From Lacticaseibacillus thailandensis DSM 22698 = JCM 13996 (GTDB lineage: Bacteria > Bacillota > Bacilli > Lactobacillales > Lactobacillaceae): a stretch of 64,000 nt of DNA. This document shows, in pieces, positions 1-9,392 of the stretch; positions within the stretch are counted from its first letter, which is position 1, and the number at the start of each line of letters is the position of its first letter. A program made the translations under genes and the position numbers. Location: NCBI RefSeq assembly GCF_001312865.1, contig NZ_BBER01000001.1, positions 659,795 to 723,794 on the forward strand, written 5' to 3'. The notes under the pieces are model-generated. The model saw only the letters and a list, made by a program, of their open reading frames with translations. It was not told the DNA's origin and did not search any database.

Positions 1-1
1 G

Positions 2-457
2 GAAATCGAAACCCAAGTTCGGAAAAAAATTAACGCAAAAATGAGTTTAGTACAACTAGCGAAGGCCAGCAATACCTCCGTCGCCCTCATCCCAAGGATT
101 GAGCGCCCGCTACCGAATCTGTGGGGTTGGCAAAACTGTGGGACGTACTCAACGTTCTAGACATGATGCCTTCAGATTTTTTTTGGCATGTTAGCGTTAG
201 GTAATGATGAAATTTCGCTTTGGGGCGTTTTGTATAGCTTACCCGCTGATGAGCGGGACGGTAAAATTGCCGCTGTATTCGAACTCCTTAAAGAAGTACC
301 CATAGTCATGATCACCGGCCTTGTCGTTCGCGTAGAACTTTTGACTAACAAACTTTTCCGAGTAGTTAAAAGCAGGGGCTTTATGGGCCTTCCTGTTGGC
401 ACGGAACTTGCCCGGAAGAGCAGAGCAGAACGGAGGCATCCTTTACTTAGCGGTTAG
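2..457 (+). pseudogene. XRE-family HTH regulator remnant (5'-truncated, frameshifted)
   Basis: The first frame, entering from the window edge, reads like a helix-turn-helix of XRE type (QLAKASNTS, then ALIPRIER). The frame breaks near base 127, where a GG-TT-GG run would need one more T, and resumes as LAKLWDVLNVLDMMPSDFF, a typical continuation of that domain. A run of eight T at 177-184 shifts the frame again; with seven T it continues as GMLALGNDEISLWG into a charged helical tail. The end is uncertain: a further shift would give a stop at 303-305. The real gene begins upstream of the window. It may be intact in the genome if both breaks are sequencing errors. Regulator class is moderately sure, target unknown. 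Confidence 0.45.
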
Positions 458-540
458 GACCCCGCGCAGTGCGACTTGCAACCCAAAACTGCACAGCCAG
501 ATTAGAAACCGAGGCCTACCTAGTTCGCCTAACAATTGGT

Positions 541-570
541 AAATAAAAACGCCATTGTCACCAATGGCGT
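541..570 (-). terminator. Rho-independent terminator of the yggT transcript
   Basis: A nine-base stem (549-557 with 562-570) with a short loop is followed, on the minus strand, by a T-rich tract. It lies about 30 bases after the yggT stop. Confidence 0.8.
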
Positions 571-602
571 CCAAACATCTATCTTTAATTTGACGAACCG
601 AC

Positions 603-839
603 TTAAATAATGCGTCCCAACAGCCAAAGCACTAACCATAAAATCAAGCCCGACCACATCGGATCCAACCGCGGAAACGCCCGCTGGATGGCATTGAGTG
701 CCGGATCAATGATGCGACTCAGCCACGCAAACGGGGCCGTGCGCGTGGCGCCAGGAATCCAACTCATGATGCAATAAATTAGAAACGCCAGTCCGTACAG
801 GTAAAGCAAATAACTAATCAAACTGAGTAATAAATACAT
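603..839 (-). CDS. YggT family membrane protein
   Basis: A 78-residue protein with two hydrophobic segments (about residues 3-25 and 58-76) separated by the loop WIPGATRTAPFAWLSRIIDP. This fits the YggT family, small inner-membrane proteins usually found beside cell-division genes in Firmicutes. I chose the ATG at 839 over an upstream GTG at 869 because GGAGGT lies eight bases before it and the family starts directly with the first membrane helix. It follows a membrane-protein gene by 29 bases and the two are probably co-transcribed. The exact role of the family is not settled; a link to division or ion tolerance has been suggested for relatives. Confidence 0.85.
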   Translation of the reverse strand: MYLLLSLISYLLYLYGLAFLIYCIMSWIPGATRTAPFAWLSRIIDPALNAIQRAFPRLDPMWSGLILWLVLWLLGRII

Positions 840-868
840 GGGTGTACCTCCGTTGTTCGACCTTGCCA

Positions 869-1177
869 CTAACGTATTAGTTGCCGCACCTGTTTACCCA
901 GAACCATCCAGTAAACGTACGTGAGCGCAACTGCAAAAATGCCGGCTACCATCAACGACCGCCACTCGTGTTCATTGGTGAACACTTGCACCCAGGTCCA
1001 CACGCTAAAGCCTAGTGCCATGACGCCTAGAACAACAAACGCACACGCCAACAGCTTGCCGACCAGGCCGGCCGCCTGCGCCCGGCGACGTCGATTCACG
1101 GCGACAATGAGACTAATGATTCCCACCGCTAACACAACGTCCACAATATACATCCACACTGGTTTAACCCCCATCAT
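869..1177 (-). CDS. Hypothetical three-helix membrane protein
   Basis: This 102-residue protein has three predicted membrane segments (about residues 7-25, 40-62 and 74-93) and an arginine cluster NRRRR after the first, which suggests that loop is cytoplasmic. I do not recognise the family. GGCGGTGAG lies just ahead of the start, where two ATG codons are in tandem (1177 and 1174). It sits directly upstream of yggT with a 29-base gap, so the two probably form one transcript ending at the hairpin at 541-570. Function unknown. Confidence 0.7.
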   Translation of the reverse strand: MMGVKPVWMYIVDVVLAVGIISLIVAVNRRRRAQAAGLVGKLLACAFVVLGVMALGFSVWTWVQVFTNEHEWRSLMVAGIFAVALTYVYWMVLGKQVRQLIR

Positions 1178-1373
1178 TGCTCACCGCCGAAATGGTTTCA
1201 GTAAATATAGTATAACCCTTTTGCAAACCCTACGGCCAGGATGGAAACGTATACCGGCCTGGCCAGGGGCAAAAAAAAGTGGGAATATACAGTAAACTAC
1301 ACTGGTAACTGCCTAACTAGACAAATGTGTTGTTGGCCAACGCAAAGCAGACTGTCACCAGGTACACGCTGCC

Positions 1374-1400
1374 GGGCGGAACAAAAATGACGTTCCGCCC
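1374..1400. other. Perfect 9-bp hairpin in the 1178-1514 gap
   Basis: The intergenic stretch 1178-1514 has no convincing gene. It holds this GC-rich hairpin (1374-1382 with 1392-1400, nine-base loop) without a T tract, plus the gnd terminator further right. Role unknown; it may be a remnant terminator or RNA end. Confidence 0.4.
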
Positions 1401-1445
1401 AATGTTCCCCTTTCGGAGCCTACTAAAGCCAATTCAAGCCAACTC

Positions 1446-1499
1446 AAAAAACCGGATGGCGAACGTAAATGCCCGTTTGACGCCATCCGGCTTGTTTTT
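1446..1499. terminator. gnd: Bidirectional terminator after gnd
   Basis: A perfect ten-base stem (1452-1461 with 1481-1490) is flanked by T-rich tracts on both strands: six A before it and five T after it on the plus strand. It ends the minus-strand gnd transcript about 25 bases after the stop. Confidence 0.9.
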
Positions 1500-1514
1500 A
1501 GTTGGTATTAATTG

Positions 1515-2933
1515 TTACTGCTCGGTGTACCAAGTGTAGTGGAAGACCCCTTCACGGTCAGTCCGGTTGTACGTGTGGGCCCCGAAGTAATCACGCTGTG
1601 CCTGCGTCAGGTTAGCCGGTAGCACTTCTGCACGGTAACTGTCGTAGTAGCTAATGGCAGCGGAGAACCCTGGTACTGGCACCCCAGCCTTGACGGCCAA
1701 ACCGACCAGATCACGAACAGCCTCCTGGTAGTTGCGGGCAATGTCTTTGAAGTAGTCATCAAAGAGCAGGTTCTTCAGTTCCGGATCCTTGTTGTAGGCA
1801 TCCGTAATGTTCTGCAGGAACTGCGCACGGATGATGCAGCCGGCACGCCAGATCTTAGCCAATTCACCGTACTGCAGGTTCCAGTCGTAGTGCTCGCTGG
1901 CAACGCGCATCTGCTCGAAGCCCTGGGCGTAGCTCATCAACTTGCTGAAGTAGAGGGCCTTGCGAATCATCTCAATCGTGGCCTGCTTGTCGATCTGCAC
2001 GTTACCCACTGGCTTGGGCAATACTTTGCTGGCAGCCACACGTTCGTCCTTCATGGCACTGATGTACCGCGCGTAAACGGATTCCGTAATCACACTCTGG
2101 GGTACACCCAACTCAAGGGCGGACTGTGAACTCCACTTACCAGTCCCCTTGTTGCCGGCTTCATCCAAAATTAAGTCCACGATTGGCTTATCGGAACCCA
2201 AGTCGTCTTTGCGGGTCAAAATCTCGGCAGTAATGTCGATCAGGTAGGAACTCAGTTCACCCTTGCTCCATTCCTTGAACACATCGGCAATTTCCTCGAC
2301 CGACATGCCGACCAGGTTACGCATCACGTTGTAGCTTTCGGCAATTAGTTCCATATCGCCGTATTCGATCCCATTGTGGACCATCTTGACGTAGTGACCA
2401 GCACCGTTAGGGCCGATGTAGGTGACACACGGTTCACCATCTTCGGCCTTAGCAGCGATCTGGTTCAAGATTGGCGCAACCAGGTCGTAAGCTTCCTTCT
2501 GGCCACCCGGCATCAATGATGGGCCTTCAAGGGCACCCAGCTCACCACCAGAAACACCCATACCAATGAAGTTGATACCGGACTTGTCCAGTTCAGCGTT
2601 ACGGCGCATGGTGTCACCAAAGAAGGTGTTCCCACCATCGATCAACACGTCACCCTTGTCCAGCAGTGGCAGCAACTGACCAATCACAGCGTCAGTCGCC
2701 TTGCCCGCCTTAACCATCATAATGATGCGGCGCGGCTTTTCCAATGATGCCACAAAGTCTTCAACGGTGTAACTTGGAACCAACTTCTTATCTGGGTGGT
2801 CCTCAACGACCTTTTTGGTCTTCGAACCAGTCCGGTTATAAATCGCGACGGTGTTGCCCCGGCTCTCAATGTTGAGGGCCAGGTTCTTCCCCATTACGGC
2901 CATACCAACAACGCCAATTTGTGGTGTATCCAT
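1515..2933 (-). CDS. gnd: 6-phosphogluconate dehydrogenase, decarboxylating
   Basis: A 472-residue enzyme of the pentose phosphate pathway that oxidises 6-phosphogluconate to ribulose-5-phosphate, releasing CO2 and giving NADPH. The N-terminal Rossmann motif [15 protein letters not shown], the substrate loop [25 protein letters not shown] segment near residue 130 and the catalytic lysine region [15 protein letters not shown] near 185 are all present, and the length is that of the family. The start ATG follows AGGAGGT by eight bases. It is monocistronic, with its own promoter at 2992-3019 and a strong terminator. Confidence 0.97.
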   Translation of the reverse strand: MDTPQIGVVGMAVMGKNLALNIESRGNTVAIYNRTGSKTKKVVEDHPDKKLVPSYTVEDFVASLEKPRRIIMMVKAGKATDAVIGQLLPLLDKGDVLIDGGNTFFGDTMRRNAELDKSGINFIGMGVSGGELGALEGPSLMPGGQKEAYDLVAPILNQIAAKAEDGEPCVTYIGPNGAGHYVKMVHNGIEYGDMELIAESYNVMRNLVGMSVEEIADVFKEWSKGELSSYLIDITAEILTRKDDLGSDKPIVDLILDEAGNKGTGKWSSQSALELGVPQSVITESVYARYISAMKDERVAASKVLPKPVGNVQIDKQATIEMIRKALYFSKLMSYAQGFEQMRVASEHYDWNLQYGELAKIWRAGCIIRAQFLQNITDAYNKDPELKNLLFDDYFKDIARNYQEAVRDLVGLAVKAGVPVPGFSAAISYYDSYRAEVLPANLTQAQRDYFGAHTYNRTDREGVFHYTWYTEQ

Positions 2934-2991
2934 ATTGTGACTTACCTCCTAGGTAGTTCCGTCCGCAGACGGTGCAAATTGCTCTTCCCTT

Positions 2992-3019
2992 ATCGTATCA
3001 GAATTGTGACCGATTGCAA
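2992..3019 (-). promoter_or_regulatory. gnd: Promoter of gnd
   Basis: On the minus strand TTGCAA (3014-3019) and TACGAT (2992-2997) are spaced 16 bases apart, about 60 bases before the gnd start. A small hairpin (CCGTC/GACGG) lies in the leader. Confidence 0.6.
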
Positions 3020-3029
3020 CGTGTGACCT

Positions 3030-3590
3030 TTACTTTTTGTTAGCGTCATCGTCGCTGTCGTCAAACATCCCCGCTAACTTGGCAAAGGGACTCCGCGCTT
3101 CTTTGGCCGCCTGTTGCTGCTTTGCGTACTCCTCGTCAGTGATCAAGCCCCAGCCATCCCCACTTGGTAGTGTTGTGGCATGCTGCTCTTCGGCGGTCAA
3201 TACCCGGCTGGGCAGTGCCAGCAATAGGTTGTCGCCAACGCTCGGTAACAAGTCCAGGTGGTCCGCCGCTAATGGCAACACCAAGTCATCTTCGTCATAC
3301 TGGTCAGCGTGCGCCGGATTCGTCAAGTACACTTCATCATAGGTAAAGTGCAATGGCACCTGTACCGGCGTCAGGCTGCGCGTGGAGGGCAGGGTCACCG
3401 TCGTGGTGATGGTGACGTTCACCGCAAAGTCCCCGCGACTATAAAAGACGTACCCGTCAACTAGGACGGCTGCCAGGTCCAAAATATCCGCGTTCCGGGA
3501 CATCAAATCCTGTTTGATGTCTACGGTCTCCTTAAATTTTAACGGTTCATCTTGGTACTGAGTTAACGTACTCGTTGACCAATTAAGCAT
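3030..3590 (-). CDS. YceD family protein (DUF177)
   Basis: A 186-residue soluble acidic protein of the YceD/DUF177 family, which in most bacteria is encoded just before rpmF and is linked to 23S rRNA or ribosomal protein expression. Family features seen are the N-terminal LTQYQDEPLKFKETVD, an acidic DEDDLVLPL near the middle and the hydrophilic tail DSDDDANKK. GGAGG lies eight bases ahead of the ATG. Here it follows tmcAL (overlapping it by eight bases once the tmcAL break is repaired) and rpmF is not next to it; gnd comes after with its own promoter. Confidence 0.85.
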   Translation of the reverse strand: MLNWSTSTLTQYQDEPLKFKETVDIKQDLMSRNADILDLAAVLVDGYVFYSRGDFAVNVTITTTVTLPSTRSLTPVQVPLHFTYDEVYLTNPAHADQYDEDDLVLPLAADHLDLLPSVGDNLLLALPSRVLTAEEQHATTLPSGDGWGLITDEEYAKQQQAAKEARSPFAKLAGMFDDSDDDANKK

Positions 3591-4751
3591 TATTTAAATC
3601 CTCCATGATGGGCACGCGCCCATAATTCTGTTCGTACCCCGTCAGGGTACTGATCAAGCGTCCGCCCGGTCGATTAAATCAAACGATCCGTCCGGCTTCA
3701 GCATATCACGGCTGACGCGGCTCACTAAGGGCAATGGAGCTTGCTTCTTTACTTGTTTCAGGTAAGCTCGCCCGACCGCGTTAAAGCCCAAAATATGCAC
3801 GTTGCGTTGACGGCGGGCCGCCACCACGTCCCCGTGCCGCAAATTCAACGTGATGGCCAAAGCCAGTCGCCGCAACCGCGCGTAAGTATAACGTTTTGAT
3901 TTTGCCCGCCGGAGCAGGTCGTCAAAGTCATGGGCACCAATTGCAGCGGCGCGCAACCGGTGCTCTAGTCCCTCGGTCGCCTGGTCAATGGTAGCCAATT
4001 CATCAAGGCTAGCAGTTTGTAACCGGTAGCGTAGTAAGGGCCATAACTGCCGCCACGCCAAGATCGGACCTTGGCGTAACGCGGTGGCCGTAGCGGCCGG
4101 AACTAATGCCCTAACATCAGCCCCAGCGTGTACTCGCTCTCGGATGGCGCTGGCACTAGCCATAGTGGTGCCAGCCACAGCTTGGGGCTTAGCGGCATCG
4201 TGGTCAACGCCCGCCCGGCCAAACGGTAACAGCGTGAGCGGATGAGTCAACGCTAAATTAGCCATCGCGTAACTGACGCCCAACATCTGGTTGGGCGCCT
4301 TCACTGCATGACCCGTAACAGCCGTCATCGCTGCGGCCAACTGGCTGGCATAGGTCTGGGTATAGTCGTGAAATTCGTCACGCCGTTGACCCATCATGGC
4401 GTGCATCCGCTCGGCCAACTGCGCGTAATCCAACTCGGGCGCTTCAGTCCCAAAGGCTAGTTGCGACACACCCAACGCGCTTAATTGGGCCAATGCACCA
4501 GCCGCAAACTGATTGCCCGACTGCACGGCATCATACACGGGCAATTCCACCACCAGGTCCGCCCCAGCAGTGAGGGCCAAACGGGTGCGTGTCCACTTAT
4601 CCAGGATGGCCGGTGCGCCCCGCTGCACAAAGTTGCCACTCATCACCACCACCACGACATCCGCAGCGGCCCGCCGACGGGCAACCTGTAGGGCGAACAC
4701 GTGTCCGTTATGGAGCGGATTAAATTCAGCAACCACGCCTACAGCCTGCAT
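3583..4751 (-). CDS. tmcAL: tRNA(Met) cytidine acetate ligase (YlbM), frameshifted near the end
   Basis: Uses ATP and acetate to make N4-acetylcytidine at the wobble base of elongator tRNA-Met. The nucleotidyltransferase signature VVAEFNPLHNGH is at residues 5-16, followed by VVVVVMSGNFVQRG and the family segment GTEAPEL. Start chosen at 4751, with GGAGGG eight bases upstream, rather than an in-frame ATG seven codons earlier. As written the frame stops at 3654 after DRADA. One extra base near 3660 extends it as LISTLTGYEQNYGRVPIMED to a stop at 3583 that overlaps yceD, which matches family length (about 389 residues). I infer a single missing C. Confidence 0.9.
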
Positions 4752-4798
4752 GGCTTTCCCTCCTAATACCATGGTTCAATAAGTTTAATACCAATAAA

Positions 4799-5536
4799 TT
4801 AGCCCTTAACCGCACTGAAAAACCAGCGGGTACTATCGGCGGCAACCGCTTGGCGGCCAAAATCTGCGGTCACCTGAATATCAGTAAATCCAGCCGCCAC
4901 CAACGCGTCCGTGAAGTCACTAATGGGATACGTTCGCTCCTTATGCGTTTCAATGAAGGGCTTGTAGGCATCCAGGTTCTCCTCATACACAAAGAACGTC
5001 AGGTCGTGCTCGACCGAGTGTGGTACCTCGCCAACGTAACTGTGCCACATGAAAGCATAATCTTCGGTCTGATAGTTGTACATGTATCCCGGGAAAACAT
5101 CGTCCATCTGGTGTAACGAGTGGGCATCAAACATAAAGCGCCCACCCGGACGCAGCACGTGCGCCACCTGCCCAAAGGTGGTCTGTACGTCCGCCAGATC
5201 TGGCATGTAGCATATTGAGTCATCAAAACACGTCACCACAGCATAGGGACCAATGTCGCCCAAGTAGCGCATATCGGCCTGGATGATGGGCAAGTCGACT
5301 CCGGCGGCATCCATCTTAGGACCCGCCAGCGTCAGCATATCCTCACTGAGATCGGATAACGTCACGTCGTAGCCCGCTTGTTGTAATGCCACCGCCAGGG
5401 TGCCACTACCACCAGCCAGTTCCAGCAATGGTTGCCCGCTGGGTGCCACCTGCGCGCGCACGTAGTTTAGCCAGTCATCGTAGAGGGTGTCGTCCATTAA
5501 CTGGTCGTACACCTGTGCAAAGCTGGTATAAATCAT
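4799..5536 (-). CDS. yqeM: Class I SAM-dependent methyltransferase YqeM
   Basis: A 245-residue methyltransferase. Motif I is LLELAGGSGTLAVAL (residues 37-51), followed by the acidic loop VTLSDLSEDML and DMRYLG, the normal SAM-binding order. The substrate is not known for the family. Its ATG overlaps the repaired rsfS stop (ATGA), and it closes the yqe block before tmcAL, the usual order in Firmicutes. Confidence 0.88.
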   Translation of the reverse strand: MIYTSFAQVYDQLMDDTLYDDWLNYVRAQVAPSGQPLLELAGGSGTLAVALQQAGYDVTLSDLSEDMLTLAGPKMDAAGVDLPIIQADMRYLGDIGPYAVVTCFDDSICYMPDLADVQTTFGQVAHVLRPGGRFMFDAHSLHQMDDVFPGYMYNYQTEDYAFMWHSYVGEVPHSVEHDLTFFVYEENLDAYKPFIETHKERTYPISDFTDALVAAGFTDIQVTADFGRQAVAADSTRWFFSAVKG

Positions 5537-5894
5537 TCAGCAGCCATCCATTCCTGTACGTCGACCATTGGGCATCCTGCCAGAACTGTTCCAGGTTGTA
5601 CTGCTTACGTTCGTCTGGGGTAAAGACATGAATGACTACGTCGCCAAAGTCCATCAGGATCCACTTGGACCCCTTCCGGCCCTCAATACTGCGGACTTGC
5701 ACACCATCGATGGCCAACTGGTCCTCAATATTGTCCACAATTGCCATCACCTGGCGCTCACTGTTACCCGTGATGATGAGAAAGTAGTCGGCCAAGAGGC
5801 TGACCTTACTCATGTCCAATGCCACGATGTCCTCACCGCGCTTATCGTCAGCCGCCTTGACGGCCGTCGCTAAAATCTGCTTACTATCTGTCAT
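5533..5894 (-). CDS. rsfS: Ribosomal silencing factor RsfS (frameshifted near the end)
   Basis: RsfS binds ribosomal protein L14 and blocks subunit joining when nutrients are short. The conserved core is visible: ALDMSKVSLLADYFLIITGNSERQV, then EGRKGSKWILMDFGDVVIHVF. As written the frame runs on into unrelated sequence to 5475. Adding one C in the short run near 5570 gives the normal ending QDAPMVDVQEWMAAE and a stop that overlaps the yqeM start by four bases. About 120 residues, as expected. Its start overlaps the repaired yqeK stop, so translation of the three genes is probably coupled. Confidence 0.92.
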
Positions 5895-6495
5895 TTGTTC
5901 TCCTTTGTGACTAATGCGTTAAATGTTTTCAAAGTTAGGGGATACACTAATTGATGCCGTCCGATCAAGTACGTCAGGGTGCTTGGAGTTCCGCAATGGT
6001 CGCGGCTGTCAGGCTATGTTGGGCCAACCGCCGCGCTTGTACCTGCATCGGTAGGTGCCGCAATGGCTCGATGTAATCCGCGACAAACGTCGTCATGTCC
6101 AGGGGCGTCATATGCGGGTTCCCCGTCGTGTGACGTTCAATGGCTTGCAATACCTGCGCATCATCGATACCTAGCTCCCGACGAATGAAGTACGTACCAA
6201 CGACCCCGTGCCAAATCCCCCGGTTGTACCGCAACAGCTTATCACTATAATCTTCCCGTTGAATCACCCGCAGGTAATCAGCAACTGGAACCTGTTTGGC
6301 GTAGTCGTGCAACAAGCCAGCAAGTCCGGCCCGGTCCACGTCCAAGCCAAAGCGGACAGCCAAATCACGAGCCGCCGCCTCCACGCGCACGCAATGATCA
6401 AAGCGGGATTGGTCCAGCCGGTCGTGCATCCGCGTCAAGATTTCCGTCCGGCTCAAGCCGTGCGTCAAAGTCGAGGGATAACTAATCTTCGTCAA
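5891..6495 (-). CDS. yqeK: HD-domain hydrolase YqeK, Ap4A hydrolase family (frameshifted near the end)
   Basis: YqeK family HD enzymes split diadenosine tetraphosphate into two ADP. Metal-binding residues are visible in RFDHCVRVEAAA (His), GLLHDYAKQVP (HD) and IWHGVVG plus ERHTTG. The start is a TTG at 6495, with GGAGG eight bases before it, overlapping the end of nadD; the longer open frame upstream is only nadD read out of frame. The frame stops early at 5974. One extra base near 5981 restores LTYLIGRHQLVYPLTLK to a stop at 5891 overlapping rsfS, giving about 200 residues. Confidence 0.9.
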
Positions 6496-7159
6496 GGTAT
6501 AGTCCCTCCTTCCGGATGTAAGCCTCCACACAGTCGGGTACCAGGTAACGGATGCTCCGCCCCTTGGCAACCCGGTGCCGAATGGCTGTAGAAGTAATGT
6601 CGAGTAACGGGGCGTCGACCCACAGTACCGGGTACTTGCTGTTAGGCGGATAACCCGGGCGCTTGACCCCCACAAACTGCACCATTTTAGCCAACTGGTC
6701 AATGTTTTTCCAGGTCGGCAGGTAGTTTACCATGTCGGCACCAATGATGAAGTAATAATCGGTGTCGGGATGCCGCTGGCGCAGATAGCGCATGGTGTCG
6801 TAAGTGTAACTGACGCCACCACGCTCGACCTCGCACAACTCCAAATCAAACAACGGGTTATCATGAATCGCCGCTTGTAACATCTCCACCCGGTACTTCG
6901 CATCAATTGCCGTCTTGGTATCCGCGTGCGGTGGTGTGGCATCCGGCATGAAGTAAACTTTACTCAAGCCCAACTGGTTAGCAACCTGATCCGCCATGAC
7001 GAGGTGACCGGTGTGCACTGGGTTGAAGGTGCCCCCAAACAAGCCCACCTGCTTGCGGTGATTATCACCCAGTACCTTAGCCCGGACCTCGGCGACCACT
7101 TCCGCACTAATTAGCGGCTGCGTTAGCTTGACTGTCTGTGATTGCATCCGTGCCGTCAT
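6482..7159 (-). CDS. nadD: Nicotinate-nucleotide adenylyltransferase
   Basis: Makes deamido-NAD from nicotinate mononucleotide and ATP. The nucleotidyltransferase motif GLFGGTFNPVHTGHL lies at residues 39-53 and the second motif ITSTAIRHRV near residue 185, both needed for ATP binding. The protein is 225 residues with an N-terminal extension of about 37 residues common in lactobacilli. It starts just after yhbY and its end overlaps yqeK. The start at 7159 is preceded by a GGGGCG-type site; an ATG four codons later is the alternative. Confidence 0.95.
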   Translation of the reverse strand: MTARMQSQTVKLTQPLISAEVVAEVRAKVLGDNHRKQVGLFGGTFNPVHTGHLVMADQVANQLGLSKVYFMPDATPPHADTKTAIDAKYRVEMLQAAIHDNPLFDLELCEVERGGVSYTYDTMRYLRQRHPDTDYYFIIGADMVNYLPTWKNIDQLAKMVQFVGVKRPGYPPNSKYPVLWVDAPLLDITSTAIRHRVAKGRSIRYLVPDCVEAYIRKEGLYLDED

Positions 7160-7161
7160 GT

Positions 7162-7477
7162 TTAGCGCCCCAGTTCGTTGACCTGTTCTGACAAGTGCCG
7201 GTGGTCGGGATTAGCCGCCACTTTATACACCACGACCATGCGCCCGATCGTCTGCGCAATTTCCAACCCGGGCAAAGCTGCTGGAGGTAACTCCCCACGT
7301 CTTTGGCCCATACTCAGCCGTCTGCAGCAAACTAATCTTGACCAACTCGCGTGCTTCAACAGCCGCGGCCACTGACTGGACTAACTGGTCGGTCAGCCCG
7401 TTTTTGCCCACGTTGACCAAGGGTTTCATGGTCATGGCGCGGCTACGCAGAAAATGCTTTTGTTTTCCCGTTAACAT
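7162..7477 (-). CDS. yhbY: YhbY family RNA-binding ribosome assembly protein (two frameshifts)
   Basis: A CRM-domain protein that binds pre-ribosomal RNA of the large subunit. It starts MLTGKQKHFLRSRAM and carries GKNGLTDQLVQSV, the family core. The frame breaks near 7305 (C run one short) and again near 7267 (G run one short). Repaired, it reads LLQTAEYGPKDVGSYLQQL, then CPGLEIAQTIGRMVVVYK and ends NELGR at 7162, about 105 residues as in relatives. It lies between yqeH and nadD; aroE, often between them in bacilli, is absent. Confidence 0.9.
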
Positions 7478-7515
7478 AGTTTCTTTGCTCCTCTAATGGT
7501 GCTCATTGTCATTAA

Positions 7516-8638
7516 TTAAATCAACGCCGGACGTATCAGTACGTCGACCCCTTCCGGAGCGTAGCCGGCAACGGTCACACCGGCTGGCACCGTGATCCAG
7601 CCTAACCCGGCAAAAACGAGGTCAGATTCTTCTTTGGGGGTGAACTCCGTCCGCACCAATGGCGGGAAGTCCGCCAAATCCTCGGGACGCGGCGGTTGTA
7701 ATAACTGCCCCCGCTGGCGGTCATAGAAGTCGTCGGCGTTACTCAACTTGGTGCGGTGCACCAACAACTGATTATCCACGTACGCGGTAAAACCTGACCG
7801 CGGACCGTGCACAAAGTCAAAGCGGGCCAGTCCCGCCAGGAACAGGGTTTGCCCCGGCTCGAGCTGGAAGGTTTTCGGCCGAATTTCCTTGGTTGGTGCC
7901 ACCAGCTTGAGGTCCTTAGCGCTCAAGTAATGCGCCATCTGGTGCCGGTGAATGATCCCCGGGGTATCTACCAACATGACCATCGTCCAACGCAATGCGA
8001 ATGCGGTCCAAAGTCGTGCCCGGGAACCGTGAAGTGGTGATGAGGTCCTGCACCCCGCTGGTTTGTTTAATAATGCCGTTAATCAGGGTGGACTTGCCCG
8101 TATTCGTGACACCCACAAAGTAGACGTCCCGATCCCCGCGGTACCGGTCGATAACCGTCAACAAGCGGTCAATATCCGCCGGCTTTTTAGCACTCATCAG
8201 CACGGTTGACACTGGCCGAAGTCCCTGACTGTGTGCCTGAACTTCCAACCAGTTGCGCACGCGCCCCCGCCGGATGGAACGGGGTAACACGTCAGCTTTG
8301 TTGCCGACCAGAATCACGGGGTTATCACCGACGAACCGGTGTAGCCCGGGAATCACACTGCCATTAAAGTCGAAGATATCCACGACGTTAACGATCAGCG
8401 CGTCTTCCTGCCCAATCGTGTTTAGTAGCCGCAGAAAGTCGTCGTCCGTTAACGATACCGGTTGAATCTCATTATAATGGCGTAATCGGAAGCAGCGTTG
8501 GCAGTAGATCTCCGTGTCGTCAGGGGTCACTTTGGCCAACCTGGCCGCCGGTAAATACCCCGCCGCTTGCGGGTCGGTCGTCTGTAGGGCCGCCCCGCAG
8601 CCAATACAATACAGCGTTTCGGTGTTACTTTCGGGCAT
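7516..8638 (-). CDS. yqeH: Ribosome biogenesis GTPase YqeH (frameshifted)
   Basis: A circularly permuted GTPase needed for small-subunit assembly. An N-terminal zinc site (CIGCGA and CQRCFR) is followed by the permuted order: NKAD (GNKADVLPR), then Walker A GVTNTGKSTLI, then LVDTPGI. The frame breaks near 7972-7985, between LDRIRIALDDGH and LVDTPGIIHRHQMAHYL; one base removed or two added (for example in a T run) rejoins them. The ATG at 8638 has AAGGAGG ahead of it; the longer frame upstream is yqeG out of frame. About 373 residues, as in the family. Confidence 0.93.
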
Positions 8639-9156
8639 TAATATCCTCCTTGTATTCCAAGCGTCCGCGCAGACGCATTCCCAACATGATAAATTGCTCA
8701 AAGAACCGGTTAATGCGCGTGTTCCATTGGTCAGTCTGCACTAACGGCCGCACCAAGACAGTCCGCACGTGCGCCAGGTTACCCGCAATCATGTCGGTCA
8801 AAATCTGATCCCCAACCATAATGCATTCGTCCGGCTGCAAGTGCAGACGCCGCATCGCCTGTTTGATCCCCGTTGGTAACGGTTTGAGCGCCCGCGACTG
8901 GTGGGGCAGATCTAAGCGTTGTAGCGCACGGCTCACCCTCTCCTCGTTATTGTTAGAAACCACCATGACGATGATACCAGCCGCCTGCATGGCTGCTAAC
9001 CAGTCACGCAGTTGCGGGGTACCGTCGGGGTTATCCCATGCAATCAGCGTGTTATCCAGATCAGTCAGCACGGCTTTAACACCCTGGTTTTTTTAGCGTT
9101 GCCGGCTTGATGGTGTAAATGGCACCGACCAGCCATGTTGGGGTTAGTAATGACAA
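8625..9156 (-). CDS. yqeG: YqeG family HAD phosphatase (frameshifted)
   Basis: A HAD IIIA-type phosphatase, homologue of mitochondrial PGP phosphatase PTPMT/Gep4; in bacteria the substrate is not firmly set. Motif I is LTDLDNTLIAWDNPDG, motif II VVSNNNEERV, motif III GDQILTDMIAGN. A run of seven A (plus-strand T at 9088-9094) breaks the frame. With six, the N-terminus reads SLLTPTWLVGAIYTIKPATL and starts at a TTG (9156) seven bases after GAGGAG. It is the first gene of the yqe operon, downstream of the promoter at 9195-9224, and overlaps yqeH by 14 bases. Confidence 0.88.
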
Positions 9157-9194
9157 AGTTCTTTCTCCTCGTCTATCTATACATATATCACTTC

Positions 9195-9224
9195 ATTATA
9201 CCCAATAACCTCGTATTGTGCGAA
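9195..9224 (-). promoter_or_regulatory. yqeG: Promoter of the yqe operon
   Basis: On the minus strand TTCGCA (9219-9224) and a consensus TATAAT (9195-9200) lie 18 bases apart, about 40 bases ahead of yqeG. It probably drives yqeG through yceD, as no terminator was seen between these genes. Confidence 0.65.
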
Positions 9225-9392
9225 CCCCGCAACCACGTGGACCCACCCGCGCATCCACACAACTAAACAATTGGTTGAAACCACCCAAAAATGCAATTAG
9301 CCCGTGTGAATTACTTGGCCCCGTCCCCGCAATAGGTTATGATGATGGTAAGCGGTTACAGTGACGTAAAACCGCCCTAGGAGGTGCACATT

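Noticed and set aside
239..439. Minus-strand frame of 66 codons as a small secreted peptide or bacteriocin
   Set aside because: No signal peptide, ribosome site or conserved motif; it overlaps the XRE tail on the other strand.
869..1295. Plus-strand frames at 921-1295 and 1327-1539 as genes
   Set aside because: They lie opposite real genes or the gnd terminator, have no ribosome site and no recognisable protein pattern.
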